Source: an uncultured Oscillospiraceae bacterium | GTDB taxonomy: Bacteria > Bacillota > Clostridia > Oscillospirales > Oscillospiraceae | Direction of reading: 5' to 3' | DNA length: 35,902 nt | Assembly: GCA_947628185.1 (NCBI GenBank) | Contig: CANQYW010000020.1 | Span: 1-35,902 of the forward strand | Shown: positions 22,683-31,372 of the stretch, in pieces | Layout of the letters: every line of letters starts with the position of its first letter | Position numbering within the stretch: the first letter of the stretch is position 1 | Made by a program: the position numbers and the translations under genes | The notes under the pieces: model-generated | What the model saw: the letters and a program-made list of their open reading frames with translations, nothing else | What the model was told of the DNA's origin: nothing | Databases searched by the model: none

Positions 22683-25160
22683 TTACACTTTTATCTGTTC
22701 CATGACGTAGCACTCGATGATGTCGCCCACGGCCACGTCGTTGAATTTATCTATCTGCATACCGCACTCGTAGCCGGAGGCCACTTCGCGCACGTCGTCC
22801 TTGAAACGCCTGAGGGACGCGAGATCCCCCTCGAATATGACCACGTTGTCCCTAAGGACTCGGACCTTGCAGCCCCGCTGGATCTTGCCGTCCTGGACGT
22901 AACAGCCGCAGACGGTGCCCACCTTGGAGACCTTGTACGTCTCCCGGACCTCCGCGTGGCCCAGTGCCGCCTCCCGGAACTTGGGAGCCAACATGCCCTT
23001 CATGGCGGCCTCGATCTCGTTTATGCAGTCGTAAATGACGCTGTAGATGCGTATATCCACCTTCGAGCGGGCGGCGCTGTCCCGGGCCACGCTGTCGGGC
23101 CGGACGTTGAATCCCACGATTATGGCGTCCGAGGTGGCGGCCAGCATGACGTCGGACTCGCTTATCGCGCCGACAGCCGAGTGGATGACCTTCACCCGGA
23201 CCTCGTCGTTAGAAAGTTTCTCCAGCGAGGACTTTATGGCCTCGGCGGAGCCGTGGACGTCCGCCTTTACTATTATGGGCAATTCTTTGAGCTCGCCCTC
23301 TTTTATCTGGGCGAAAAGATCTTCCAGTGAGACCTTCTTGGCGGAGGTGGAGGCCCCGGCCTTCTGGGATATCTTCCGCTCTTCGGCAAGATCCCTTGCC
23401 ATCCGCTCGTCCGCCACGGCGTTGAAGATGTCCCCGGCGGAGGGCACCTCGCTCATACCGGCTATCTCCACCGGGACGGAGGGGCCGGCCTTAGTGACCC
23501 GCTCGCCCTTGTCGTTCATCATGGTGCGCACGCGCCCCACGGCTGTACCGGCGATGATGATGTCGCCCAGCTTCAAGGTGCCGTTTTGGACGAGGACCGT
23601 CATGATGGGCCCCCGGCCCTTGTCGAGCCGCGCCTCGATGACGACGCCCCTCGCGGCCCTGTTGGGATTTGCCCGGAGCTCCTGGATCTCCGCCAGGACA
23701 ACCAGGTTCTCAAGAAGTTTCGGTATGCCCTGGCCGGTCTTGGCGCTTATGGGGCAGACTATGGTGTCGCCGCCCCACTCCTCGGGGACGATGTCGTACT
23801 CCGTGAGCTGCTGCTTTATGCGCTCGGGGTTCGCGCCCGGTACGTCCATCTTGTTTATCGCCACGACGATGGGTATCTTCGCGGCCCGGGCGTGGTTTAT
23901 GGACTCTATTGTCTGGGGCATTATGCCGTCGTCCGCCGCTACAACGAGTATGGCGATGTCCGTGGCCATAGCGCCGCGGGCACGCATGGAGGTGAATGCC
24001 TCGTGGCCCGGGGTGTCGAGGAATGTGACGGGGGAGCCGTTCACCATGACCCGGTAGGCGCCGATGTGCTGGGTGATGCCCCCGGCCTCACCGGCCACCA
24101 CGTTGGAGGAGCGGATCTTATCAAGGAGCGATGTCTTGCCGTGGTCCACGTGCCCCATGACGACTACCACCGGGGCCCGGGGGACAAGATCCTCCTCCCG
24201 GTCCTCGCTGACGTCAATAAGGCGCTCCTCGATGGTCACCACCACCTCTTTCTCCACCTTGCAGCCAAACTCCATGGCCACGAGGGCGGCGGTGTCGTAA
24301 TCTATTGTGTCTGAGAGGGAGGCCATGACGCCCATCTTTATGAGCTGTTTTACCACCTCCGCGCCCGTCTTCTTCATCCGGGAGGCAAGTTCGCCGACGG
24401 CGATCTCGTCCGGTATCTGCACCTTTATGGGGGCCTTTTTCGCCACCTCGAACTGGAGGCGGCGGAGCCTATCCCGCTCCTCCTGACGCCTCTTGGCGCT
24501 GTCCTTGACGGGGGAGTTCTGGCGGCCCTGGCCGCCCTTCTTCTTCACCTGCTCCTTGCCGCGCTTCATGTTGTTGGCCCGGTCCCCGGCCATGTTCTCA
24601 AAGCGCTCGTCGTACTTCTCTATGTTTATGGTGACGCCGGAGGTGTCGATGACCCTCTTCTGGGGCGCGGTCTTGGGGCGGAACTGTTTCTGGAGCGCGG
24701 GCTGTGGGGCCTGCTGTCCTTGCTGGGCCTGCTGGGCTGTGGGCGCGGTCTTCGCCGGCTGCGGCGCTGCGGGAGGCGCGGCCTTCTGACCCTGGGCGGG
24801 GCGCTGCTGCCTCTCCCCGGACTTCTCGGCGGGTCTCGGCTCAGCGTTGGAATTTTTCTCCGCGGAATTTCTCTCTGCGGAACTCTTCGCCGCGGGACCC
24901 CTCTCTGCGGGACCCTTCGCCGAGGGGGCTTTCGACGCGGGGGCGGGCTTTGCCGTGTCGTTGAATACGTCGGCGATGCTCTTCATCTGGTTGTGCTGGG
25001 TGAGATACTCGAAGATGACGTCGAGCTCCGCCGTTTCGAGCACCTGCATATGGTTTTTGGGCGTAGTCGCGTATTTTGTAAGTACCTCGGTTATCACCTT
25101 CGAGGTTGTCTTGAAGTCCTTCGCGACCTCATGTACCCTATACTTTACCAGTGTGCCCAT
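22683..25160 (-). CDS. infB: Translation initiation factor IF-2
   Basis: The 825-residue GTPase brings fMet-tRNA to the 30S subunit. It has an N-terminal IF2_N fold ([19 protein letters not shown]), then a long Ala/Pro/Lys/Glu linker with degenerate AERxPAxKSSAE-type repeats (about 70-165), and a second IF2_N module near 225-290. The G domain carries [11 protein letters not shown] near residue 335, DTPGHEAF and NKMD. Domains II, C1 and C2 follow. The ATG at 25160 is chosen because AAAGGA lies eight bases upstream; the ATG at 25169 overlaps that site. It is preceded by ylxQ with a 38-base gap that holds a small GC-rich hairpin. Confidence 0.97.
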   Translation of the reverse strand: MGTLVKYRVHEVAKDFKTTSKVITEVLTKYATTPKNHMQVLETAELDVIFEYLTQHNQMKSIADVFNDTAKPAPASKAPSAKGPAERGPAAKSSAERNSAEKNSNAEPRPAEKSGERQQRPAQGQKAAPPAAPQPAKTAPTAQQAQQGQQAPQPALQKQFRPKTAPQKRVIDTSGVTINIEKYDERFENMAGDRANNMKRGKEQVKKKGGQGRQNSPVKDSAKRRQEERDRLRRLQFEVAKKAPIKVQIPDEIAVGELASRMKKTGAEVVKQLIKMGVMASLSDTIDYDTAALVAMEFGCKVEKEVVVTIEERLIDVSEDREEDLVPRAPVVVVMGHVDHGKTSLLDKIRSSNVVAGEAGGITQHIGAYRVMVNGSPVTFLDTPGHEAFTSMRARGAMATDIAILVVAADDGIMPQTIESINHARAAKIPIVVAINKMDVPGANPERIKQQLTEYDIVPEEWGGDTIVCPISAKTGQGIPKLLENLVVLAEIQELRANPNRAARGVVIEARLDKGRGPIMTVLVQNGTLKLGDIIIAGTAVGRVRTMMNDKGERVTKAGPSVPVEIAGMSEVPSAGDIFNAVADERMARDLAEERKISQKAGASTSAKKVSLEDLFAQIKEGELKELPIIVKADVHGSAEAIKSSLEKLSNDEVRVKVIHSAVGAISESDVMLAATSDAIIVGFNVRPDSVARDSAARSKVDIRIYSVIYDCINEIEAAMKGMLAPKFREAALGHAEVRETYKVSKVGTVCGCYVQDGKIQRGCKVRVLRDNVVIFEGDLASLRRFKDDVREVASGYECGMQIDKFNDVAVGDIIECYVMEQIKV

Positions 25161-25198
25161 GTATATCATCCTTTCAGTTTGGAAGGGGAGTCTCCCCC

Positions 25199-25618
25199 TT
25201 ATTTTCGCTTCTTGCCGCGGCGCAGATTGGCCTCGTGACGCTCCCGCTCCTTGCGGCGCTCACCGGCCCGCCGGGCGTCCTCCCGAAGGGCGGCGGCCTC
25301 CGCCGCGTACCCCCCGGTCTCGGCGGAGAGTTTTTCCAAAAAGGCGGCGGCGAAACCGATGTCAGTCAGTGCCGCTACGCCCACGCTCTCCCGCCCCAGC
25401 GCCGCGCCCAGCTCCGACTTTGAGTAGGGCAGGGGGACGTGGGGGCATTTGGCGGCGGCGGCGAAGTTCCCGGCCCGGGTGACGGCGGTGTGACCGGCGT
25501 CGCTGGCGGTGAGGATGACCTTCGCCTTTCCGGCCCGGGCGGCCATGCCGCAGGTGTCCTCCCCGTACTCGAGCCTCCCGGCCCTGCGGGCGAGGCCCAG
25601 AAAAGTTATCGCGCTCAT
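25199..25618 (-). CDS. ylxQ: L7Ae/L30e-like RNA-binding protein YlxQ
   Basis: The 139-residue protein has an L7Ae/L30e-type N-terminal domain ([46 protein letters not shown]) that is expected to bind kink-turn RNA. A basic tail ([24 protein letters not shown] region) is longer than in short YlxQ proteins and should add nucleic-acid affinity. It sits between rnpM and infB, as in Bacillus, and its start overlaps the rnpM stop by four bases. Its target RNA is unknown. Confidence 0.9.
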   Translation of the reverse strand: MSAITFLGLARRAGRLEYGEDTCGMAARAGKAKVILTASDAGHTAVTRAGNFAAAAKCPHVPLPYSKSELGAALGRESVGVAALTDIGFAAAFLEKLSAETGGYAAEAAALREDARRAGERRKERERHEANLRRGKKRK

Positions 25619-25905
25619 TGTTGGGCCCCCGATTGTGATTTAGATCGTGATTCTAATTGGGCCCTGAGGGTATCATATATGTCCTCGGGCACCTCCACGC
25701 CGAAGGCGCGGCCCAGCGCCCGTGACTTCACGGCCTTTTTAAGGCACCCGGCCTCGGGACACACATAGGCGCCCCGGCCGGACTTCTTGCCGGTGAGGTC
25801 CACCGACACCTCGCCCTCCGGCGAGCGGACCACCCGGACCAGCTCCCGCTTGGGGCGCATCGTCCGGCAGCCCACGCACTGACGCATGGGGACCTTCTTC
25901 TCCAT
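25615..25905 (-). CDS. rnpM: RNase P modulator RnpM (YlxR, DUF448)
   Basis: The 96-residue protein has the YlxR signature: PMRQCVGCRTMRPKRELVRVVR, then GKKSGRGAYVCPEAGCLKKAVK. The paired cysteines (CVGC, and CPEAGC) are typical. Members bind RNA, and the Bacillus subtilis protein modulates RNase P. The start lies three bases after the nusA stop and the gene overlaps ylxQ by four, so it is tightly coupled in the operon. Confidence 0.92.
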   Translation of the reverse strand: MEKKVPMRQCVGCRTMRPKRELVRVVRSPEGEVSVDLTGKKSGRGAYVCPEAGCLKKAVKSRALGRAFGVEVPEDIYDTLRAQLESRSKSQSGAQQ

Positions 25906-25908
25906 GAC

Positions 25909-26964
25909 TTAGCCCCCGTAGCTCTCGGGCTTTATGTCTATCTTGAACCCGGTGAGTTTCGCCGCCAGGCGCACGTTCTGCCCCTCCTTGCCGATGGCGA
26001 GGGAGAGCTGGTTGTCCGGGACTATGACGCGGCAGGTCTTGGGGTCGTCTAAGAAGTCCACCCGCACCACGTCGGAGGGGGCCAGGGCCGCGGCCACAAA
26101 TTTCGCAGGATCGTCGCTATATCTTATTATATCTATCTTCTCGCCCCGGAGTTCTTCCACCACCGCGCCGACGCGCCCGCCCTTGGGGCCGACGCAGGCG
26201 CCCACAGGCTCCACCTGGGGGTCGGAGGACCAGACGGCCATCTTCGTGCGGCTGCCGGCCTCCCGGGCGATGCTCTTTATCTCTACTGTGCCGTCAAATA
26301 TCTCCGGGACCTCCAGCTCGAAGAGGCGCTTCACGAGCCCCGGGTGTGTGCGGGATATGAGGACCTGGGGGCCGCTGCCCACCTTGCGGACCTCCACCAC
26401 GTAGACCTTTATGAGATCCCCCTCCTTGAGCACTTCGCCGGGTATGCGCTCACTGGGGGTGAGCAGTGCCTCGGAGAGCTCGGAGCCGCTGCCCATGCGC
26501 AGCGTCACGCTGCCGCGGGTCGGGTCTATGCGGACCACGGTGCCGGTCAGTATCTCGTGCTCCTTGGAGGTGAACTCCTCGTAGACCATGCTGCGCTCCG
26601 CCTCCCGGATGCCCTGGATTATGACCTGCTTTGCGGCCTGGGCGGCGATGCGGCCGAATTTTTTGGTGTCCACGGGCACGTTCACCGTGTCCCCCACGGC
26701 GGCCCTTCTGGAGTAACGCTGGGCCTCGGGCAGCAGGAGTTCCACGGCGGGGTTCGTAACTTCCTCCACCACGGTCTTCCTTATATACATGTCGATCTTC
26801 TTCTTGGCCTCGTCCACGTCCACCACCACGTTCTCCTCGGCGGTGGGATTGTCCTTGCGCAGGGCCGCCAGCAGCGCCTGGCGGATCTTGTCAATCATGT
26901 ACTCCTTGGGTATGCCCTTCTCGCGCTCTATGTCCGCTATGGCCTCAAAAAATTCCGCGTTCAT
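25909..26964 (-). CDS. nusA: Transcription termination/antitermination factor NusA
   Basis: The 351-residue protein contains the N-terminal RNA-polymerase-binding domain (1-125), an S1 domain (HEILTGTVVRIDPTRGSVTLRMG, about 135-200) and two KH domains (VGACVGPKGGRVGAVVEELRGEKIDI and LSLAIGKEGQNVRLAAKLTG). It lacks the C-terminal acidic repeats of proteobacterial NusA, as is usual in Firmicutes. It affects pausing, hairpin-dependent termination and antitermination. It may act on its own operon, since a terminator-like hairpin lies in the rimP leader. An AGAGGT site precedes the ATG, 52 bases after rimP. Confidence 0.97.
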   Translation of the reverse strand: MNAEFFEAIADIEREKGIPKEYMIDKIRQALLAALRKDNPTAEENVVVDVDEAKKKIDMYIRKTVVEEVTNPAVELLLPEAQRYSRRAAVGDTVNVPVDTKKFGRIAAQAAKQVIIQGIREAERSMVYEEFTSKEHEILTGTVVRIDPTRGSVTLRMGSGSELSEALLTPSERIPGEVLKEGDLIKVYVVEVRKVGSGPQVLISRTHPGLVKRLFELEVPEIFDGTVEIKSIAREAGSRTKMAVWSSDPQVEPVGACVGPKGGRVGAVVEELRGEKIDIIRYSDDPAKFVAAALAPSDVVRVDFLDDPKTCRVIVPDNQLSLAIGKEGQNVRLAAKLTGFKIDIKPESYGG

Positions 26965-27016
26965 ATCAAAATACCTCTTTTGTAGATTGAAAAGTTGTGG
27001 TAAATATATTTAAGGG

Positions 27017-27490
27017 CTACAGCTCCACCCGCAGATGGACGCTCGCCACCTCGTTTTTCTCAAAACGCGCCGCCGCGCCGCCGATATCCACCGTGACGGC
27101 GCCCTCATCGTAACCTGTGAGCGTCCCCACGAACTCCTTGGAGCCCTCCCGGGCCCGGTAGAGCGTCACCGAGACGAGCTCCCCCATGTAGCGCTCAAAG
27201 TCCGAGGGGCGGTAGAGCTTGCGCTCCAGCCCGGCGGAGGACACCTCAAAGACGTAGCTGTCGGGTATGGGGTCCCGCTCGTCGAGGATTGGGTCCAGCG
27301 CCCGGGAGACGGCCTCGCAGTCGTCAATGGAGACGCCCCCGTCCCTATCGATGTAGACGCGCAGATACCACTGCCCGCCCTCTTTGAGGTACTCCACGTC
27401 CCAGAGCTCACAGCCGATGCCCTCCACTATGGGACGGGCCAGCTCCGTCACAAGCTCCGTCACTTTACCGCTTTTGCCCGTGTTTCCCAT
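27017..27490 (-). CDS. rimP: Ribosome maturation factor RimP
   Basis: The 157-residue RimP assists 30S assembly. The N-terminal domain has VTELARPIVEGIGCELWDVEYLKEGGQWYLRVYIDRDGGVSIDDC and DPILDERDPIPDSYVFEVSSAGLERKL; a C-terminal SH3-like domain follows. It heads the nusA-infB operon, as in most bacteria. The start is uncertain: a GGGAG site is 11 bases before the ATG at 27490 and two bases before the one at 27499. A longer frame begins with GTG at 27568 but runs through the terminator-like hairpin, so it is not used. Confidence 0.93.
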   Translation of the reverse strand: MGNTGKSGKVTELVTELARPIVEGIGCELWDVEYLKEGGQWYLRVYIDRDGGVSIDDCEAVSRALDPILDERDPIPDSYVFEVSSAGLERKLYRPSDFERYMGELVSVTLYRAREGSKEFVGTLTGYDEGAVTVDIGGAAARFEKNEVASVHLRVEL

Positions 27491-27527
27491 GGCCGGCATC
27501 ACTCCCGTCACAATGTCTTTTTTTGCA

Positions 27528-27554
27528 GAAAAAAGAGTGGGAGAGAACCCACTC
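27528..27554 (-). terminator. Terminator-like hairpin in the rimP operon leader (putative attenuator)
   Basis: On the minus strand, a perfect 7-bp stem (27554-27548 with 27541-27535, six-base loop) is followed by six T residues. It starts about 20 bases after the predicted transcription start and ends before the rimP start. The T-run could pair instead with an A-run shortly downstream (TCTTTTTT with AAAAAAGA). No gene ends upstream of it, so it can only control rimP and the genes after it. Confidence 0.7.
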
Positions 27555-27581
27555 AAGCAAAGAACCACACTGACAAGGTGA

Positions 27582-27610
27582 ATTATACCACCTTATTCCC
27601 GGTTTTGCAA
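27582..27610 (-). promoter_or_regulatory. Sigma-A promoter of the rimP-nusA-infB operon
   Basis: On the minus strand, TTGCAA (27610-27605), a 17-base spacer and a consensus TATAAT (27587-27582) precede the leader hairpin. It is the only strong promoter-like match before rimP. Confidence 0.75.
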
Positions 27611-27639
27611 GACTTTTTTAATATTATATATAAGCAATC

Positions 27640-27668
27640 TTGACAATATTATTAAGTTGCGCTAAACT
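27640..27668 (+). promoter_or_regulatory. Sigma-A promoter of the MATE gene
   Basis: A consensus TTGACA (27640-27645), a 17-base spacer and TAAACT (27663-27668) lie about 50 bases before the MATE start. Its -35 box faces that of the rimP promoter 29 bases away. Confidence 0.7.
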
Positions 27669-27719
27669 TACCAGTGCGCTCCGGCTCCCGGGGCGTGAGA
27701 CCATCTTTAGGAGAATGAA

Positions 27720-29105
27720 ATGTTCAAGCGCTTTGTGGGGGACCGGAAGTTTTATGCCATGACCATGACGGTGGCCGTCCCCATAATGATCCAGAACCTG
27801 GTCACGAATTTTGTCTCGATGCTGGACAACATCATGGTGGGCCGGGTGGGCACGGCACAGATGAGCGGCGTGGCCATAGTGAATCAGCTCCTATTTGTGC
27901 TGAACCTGTGCATTTTCGGCGCGGTGTCCGGCGCCGGGATATTCACCGCCCAGTACGCGGGCTCCCGGGACCAGGAGGGCGTTCGGAACACCTTCCGCTT
28001 TAAGCTCATAAGCGTCACGGCGCTGGTGGCGGTGGGCATGGGGGTCGTCATCGCCTTCGGCGAGCCCCTGGTGCGGCTCTGGCTCCGGGGCGAGGGCACG
28101 CCGGAGGAGGCGGCGCTCTACCTGCGCTACGGGATGGAGTACCTAAAAGTGATGCTCTGGGGGATACCGCCCTTCGCCCTCGCCAACGTCTACTCCAGCA
28201 CGCTCCGTGAGAACGGGGAGACCGTGGTGCCAATGGCCGCCGGTGTGGCGGCGGTGCTGGTGAACCTGGGCCTCAACTACGTGCTCATCTTCGGCCACTT
28301 CGGCGCGCCGGTGATGGGCGTCCGGGGCGCGGCGTTGGCAACAGTCATTTCAAGGTACATAGAGCTCGCCATAGCCGCCGGCTGGACCCACCTCAACACC
28401 GCCAAGATGCCCTTCGCCCTGGGGCTATACTCCACCCTCAAAGTCCCGAGACGCCTCACCCGGGAGATATTCATAAAGGGTATGCCGCTGCTCCTCAACG
28501 AGGGACTATGGGCCTCGGGCATGACGGTCCTCAACCAGTGCTACTCCATACGCAGTCTCGACGTGGTGGCGGCGGTGAACATAAGCTCCACCATCTGGAA
28601 CGCCATGAGCGTGGCCTTCATGTCCATGGGCAACGCCGTGGGGATAATAATCGGCCAGCGCTTGGGGGAGGGCCGGGACAATGACGACGTGATGGACACG
28701 CTAAATAAGCTCACGGCCTTCACCGTGGTGCTGAACCTGGGGTTCGGCGCGGCTCTGGCGGCGGTGTCCAAGGTGTTCCCGCTCCTATATGAGACAACGG
28801 GCGACGTGCGGAGCCTCGCCACGAAACTCATACTCGTGATGGCCTTCATCATGCCCTTCGCGGCCTACACGAACTGCGTCTACTTCGCTATGCGCTCCGG
28901 CGGGAAGACGCTAATAACGTTCATATTCGATAGCTGCTTTATCTGGCTCGTCTGCGTGCCTCTGGCCTACGGCCTCAGCCGGTTCACGAGCCTCCCGGTG
29001 GTGCCGCTCTATTTCGTGACCCAGGCCACGGAGGTGGTGAAGTGCGTCATAGGGTACGTGATGATAAGGCGCAGAAAGTGGATGAATCGTATAGTCGTGA
29101 CGTAA
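27720..29105 (+). CDS. MATE family multidrug/toxin efflux transporter
   Basis: The 461-residue protein has about 12 membrane helices in two related halves, the MATE layout. Family features are the opening AVPIMIQNLVTNFVSMLDNIMVGRVG, the GAGIFTAQYAGSRD segment after helix 2, and the second-half AVNISSTIWNAMSVAFMSMGNAVGIIIGQRLGEG. MATE proteins expel cationic compounds with Na+ or H+ antiport; the substrate is unknown. An AGGAG site lies six bases before the ATG. The gene is single, flanked by its own promoter and terminator, and diverges from rimP. No regulator gene is adjacent. Confidence 0.93.
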   Translation: MFKRFVGDRKFYAMTMTVAVPIMIQNLVTNFVSMLDNIMVGRVGTAQMSGVAIVNQLLFVLNLCIFGAVSGAGIFTAQYAGSRDQEGVRNTFRFKLISVTALVAVGMGVVIAFGEPLVRLWLRGEGTPEEAALYLRYGMEYLKVMLWGIPPFALANVYSSTLRENGETVVPMAAGVAAVLVNLGLNYVLIFGHFGAPVMGVRGAALATVISRYIELAIAAGWTHLNTAKMPFALGLYSTLKVPRRLTREIFIKGMPLLLNEGLWASGMTVLNQCYSIRSLDVVAAVNISSTIWNAMSVAFMSMGNAVGIIIGQRLGEGRDNDDVMDTLNKLTAFTVVLNLGFGAALAAVSKVFPLLYETTGDVRSLATKLILVMAFIMPFAAYTNCVYFAMRSGGKTLITFIFDSCFIWLVCVPLAYGLSRFTSLPVVPLYFVTQATEVVKCVIGYVMIRRRKWMNRIVVT

Positions 29106-29118
29106 TTTATTTCTAATT

Positions 29119-29160
29119 GCGGGCCGGTCCAATTTCTGGACCGGCCCGCGTAATAATTTT
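29119..29160. terminator. Terminator between convergent MATE and GH42 genes
   Basis: A perfect 13-bp GC-rich stem (29119-29131 with 29137-29149, five-base loop) is followed on the plus strand by TAATAATTTTATT. It lies 13 bases after the MATE stop and just before the stop of the convergent beta-galactosidase gene. The tract on the minus strand is A-rich, so it best fits the MATE transcript. Confidence 0.85.
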
Positions 29161-31165
29161 ATTGTCCTTCAATTATCGCGACGCCCCAGGGCGGGAGGGT
29201 GAGCTCATCCCCGGCGCGGACGTTCGCGTCCTCCAGGAGGGAGAGCCCGGACTCCGGCGAGGGCAGGGAGGCGGGGGAGTTTTGGTAGTTAAAGATGAAT
29301 GTGACGGCCCGCCCATAGAAGTTTACAGCGCGGCTCAGGACTATTGGCCAGCGCTGGTCGGGGAGGGGGATACCGAAACCCGGGAGCGCGCTCTCAAACA
29401 ATGCGTCGAGAGCCCCGTCGCCGATGTAGGAGGCTATGTACATAGCGGAGCCCCGCTCAAAGTCATTTACGGTGACGGCGGGGATGCCGCCCCAGACGGG
29501 GTGGTCGTATTCAATGAGCGTCCTCGCGCCCGCGGGCCTCAGGAGCTCCATCCAGTCCTGGGCGGCGGAACCCTCGGGGAGGGGGATGCTCTCCGAGCGC
29601 AGGGACACGCCCTGGGGCTTTGTGAACCTATCGTAGGTGACGCCGAAGACATCCGTGAGGCCGTGGGGCGCGGCGTCGTGGTAGATTTTCAGGTACTCGT
29701 CGGCGAAGGCCGTCCGGAAGGTGGCCACGATGTGCCCGCCGTTCGCCACATGATCCCGGAGGGCGGCGGTGAGCTCCTCCGTGGCGCTGTAGAGGCAGGG
29801 GAGGACGAGGAGCTTATACTTTGAGAAGTCCCTCAAGGTGTCCGGCACGATGTCGTACTCAACGTTTAGCCTATATAGGCTGTCCGTCACCCAGCGCAGG
29901 TAGTCGCTGTAGTTGCGCGGGGGCGTCTCGCCCATCATGGCGGCGGGGAACCAGCGCTCGCCGCACTGGGCCCGGCGGCTCACCATCACCGCCACGCTGT
30001 TGTTCTTTTTAAGGCCCGCGAGGTGATCTGAAATGCGCGCCAGGGTCCCGCCGATCTCAGAGCACTCCCTGTATGTCTCCCCGGGGGTGAGGTCGTGGCT
30101 CAGAACGCCCTTCCAGTAGCTCTCCACCGCGTTGTGGATGCTGTGCCAGTGCCAGTACTCCACGCACTCCGCCCCGTAGGAGTAGTGGGCCATGGCCTGC
30201 AAAAAGAGCTGGCCGGGGTAGGGGAGATACCCGAAGTTCCCCTGGGCCTGGGTTTCCAGTACGAGATAGTTGTCGTTCTTGAGCCCCCGGGCCACGGCCC
30301 CGCCGAAACTTATCTCCGCCCCGGTGAGTTCCCCCGCGCCCTTGTGGTAGATATCGCACCCCGCTATGGTGACGGCCCTGGCCGCCTCGAACTGGTCCAC
30401 ATCCGGCTGGAGGCCGAAGGACCAGCCCCGCCACTCGTAGTCGAAGTTGTGGGTGATGAACTGGTCGTAAAAACGGTACTCGTCGATTATGGACCGCTGC
30501 CAGAGGAGGAAGTCCGTCACGAGTCCCCGCTGGAATGCGCTGTACTCCGCCCCCAGGCTGCCGTTTATGGTGCCCCGCACGTCCGGCAGATCCGACCAAT
30601 CGGCGATGGAGTTTGACCAGTAGGCGAGGCCCATCCGGCGATTAAGCTCCTCCACCGTCCCGAATTTCCGCTCCAAGTACTCCCGGAACATGGCCTGGGC
30701 CCGGGGGGAGCAGGTGTCGTAGTGTTTCGTCTCGTTGTCTATCTGGTAGCCTATGACGCACTCGTACTGCCGGGCCAGCTCCAGCACCCGGCGCATGATG
30801 CGCTCCGCGTGAAAGCGGTAGCCGGGGTGGGTGATGTCAAAATTCTGCCGGCCGCCGTAGCGGGCCACCCCTGAGTGGGTCTCGGTGAGAATGTCCGGGT
30901 ACTTTTTATAGAGCCAGGCGGGGATGGCGTAGGTGGGCGTGCCCACGATGACTTTGAGGCCGTGGCTGTCGGCGGCGTCCAGCGTCCGGCGGAGGAGGGA
31001 GAGGTCAAACTCCCCGTCCCTGGGCTCCCAGGTGCTCCAGGTGGACTCCGCTACCCTAATAAGGTTGAACCCGGCCCTGCGCATGAGGGACATGTCCTCG
31101 TCCATGCGCTCATAGGGAATGTACTCGGGGTAGTACGCGACGCCGTAAAGCAGGTCATCTAACAT
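29159..31165 (-). CDS. GH42 family beta-galactosidase
   Basis: The 668-residue cytoplasmic protein is a GH42 glycoside hydrolase. The catalytic barrel opens with GVAYYPEYIPYERMDEDMSLMRRAGFN; the acid/base glutamate is E145 in YQIDNE, and the likely nucleophile is E304 in LVLETQAQG. A beta-galactosidase trimerisation-like domain (KYKLLVLPCLYSATEELTAALRDHV) and a small C-terminal beta domain follow. It has no signal peptide, so substrate must be imported. A perfect AGGAGG precedes the ATG. It diverges from a sugar ABC-importer operon, which suggests that imported galactosides or galacto-oligosaccharides are the substrate. GH42 enzymes vary in linkage preference and some act on arabinosides. Confidence 0.93.
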   Translation of the reverse strand: MLDDLLYGVAYYPEYIPYERMDEDMSLMRRAGFNLIRVAESTWSTWEPRDGEFDLSLLRRTLDAADSHGLKVIVGTPTYAIPAWLYKKYPDILTETHSGVARYGGRQNFDITHPGYRFHAERIMRRVLELARQYECVIGYQIDNETKHYDTCSPRAQAMFREYLERKFGTVEELNRRMGLAYWSNSIADWSDLPDVRGTINGSLGAEYSAFQRGLVTDFLLWQRSIIDEYRFYDQFITHNFDYEWRGWSFGLQPDVDQFEAARAVTIAGCDIYHKGAGELTGAEISFGGAVARGLKNDNYLVLETQAQGNFGYLPYPGQLFLQAMAHYSYGAECVEYWHWHSIHNAVESYWKGVLSHDLTPGETYRECSEIGGTLARISDHLAGLKKNNSVAVMVSRRAQCGERWFPAAMMGETPPRNYSDYLRWVTDSLYRLNVEYDIVPDTLRDFSKYKLLVLPCLYSATEELTAALRDHVANGGHIVATFRTAFADEYLKIYHDAAPHGLTDVFGVTYDRFTKPQGVSLRSESIPLPEGSAAQDWMELLRPAGARTLIEYDHPVWGGIPAVTVNDFERGSAMYIASYIGDGALDALFESALPGFGIPLPDQRWPIVLSRAVNFYGRAVTFIFNYQNSPASLPSPESGLSLLEDANVRAGDELTLPPWGVAIIEGQ

Positions 31166-31203
31166 TTTGTATCCTCCTAAGCTTAGAGTTCAAATACACA
31201 GAA

Positions 31204-31232
31204 AGAATAAGACGCTTTTCGCGCAAAATCAA
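31204..31232 (-). promoter_or_regulatory. Putative sigma-A promoter of the GH42 gene
   Basis: On the minus strand, TTGATT (31232-31227), a 17-base spacer and TATTCT (31209-31204) lie about 40 bases before the start codon. The spacer holds the near-palindrome described at 31216-31228. Confidence 0.5.
31216..31228. promoter_or_regulatory. Possible operator in the GH42 promoter spacer
   Basis: TTTTCGCGCAAAA is a near-palindrome centred on CGCG, with matching T and A arms. An overlapping imperfect palindrome CAAAATCAATTTG covers 31224-31236. Central CG palindromes are typical of LacI-family operators, which often control such loci, but the match is only by pattern and no regulator gene is in the window. 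Confidence 0.35.
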
Positions 31233-31281
31233 TTTGGCAAAATAACAAAAATTAGGCGTTTATCTTGTGCAACTTGGCTAA

Positions 31282-31310
31282 TTGACAAAAAAGTGCAAAA
31301 TGAATATAAT
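31282..31310 (+). promoter_or_regulatory. Consensus sigma-A promoter of the sugar-binding protein gene
   Basis: A perfect TTGACA (31282-31287), a 17-base spacer and a perfect TATAAT (31305-31310) precede the binding-protein gene by about 60 bases. A promoter this close to consensus usually drives strong transcription and would need a repressor if it is regulated. Confidence 0.85.
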
Positions 31311-31313
31311 TTC

Positions 31314-31351
31314 TTTGTCAGGTGTGACCGGAGCGCGCCGGTCGAGACAAA
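31314..31351 (+). promoter_or_regulatory. 5' leader hairpin of the sugar-importer mRNA
   Basis: An outer stem TTTGTC/GACAAA (31314-31319 with 31346-31351) encloses a perfect GACCGG/CCGGTC stem (31326-31331 with 31338-31343). It begins at about the expected transcription start and ends just before the AGGAGG site of the binding-protein gene. It could protect the mRNA 5' end or serve as an operator in DNA. Confidence 0.55.
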
Positions 31352-31372
31352 AAATATAGGAGGAGAAAAGTA

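Noticed and set aside
24760-24960. CRISPR-like or tandem repeat array in infB
   Set aside because: The short GC-rich repeats are codons of the Ala/Pro/Lys linker of IF-2, without equal spacers.
25183-25200. Small GC-rich hairpin between ylxQ and infB as a terminator
   Set aside because: Six base pairs, no T-run on the minus strand, and it overlaps the ylxQ stop; too weak to call.
27491-27568. Longer RimP starting with GTG at 27568
   Set aside because: The extra residues run through the leader hairpin and do not match RimP N-termini.
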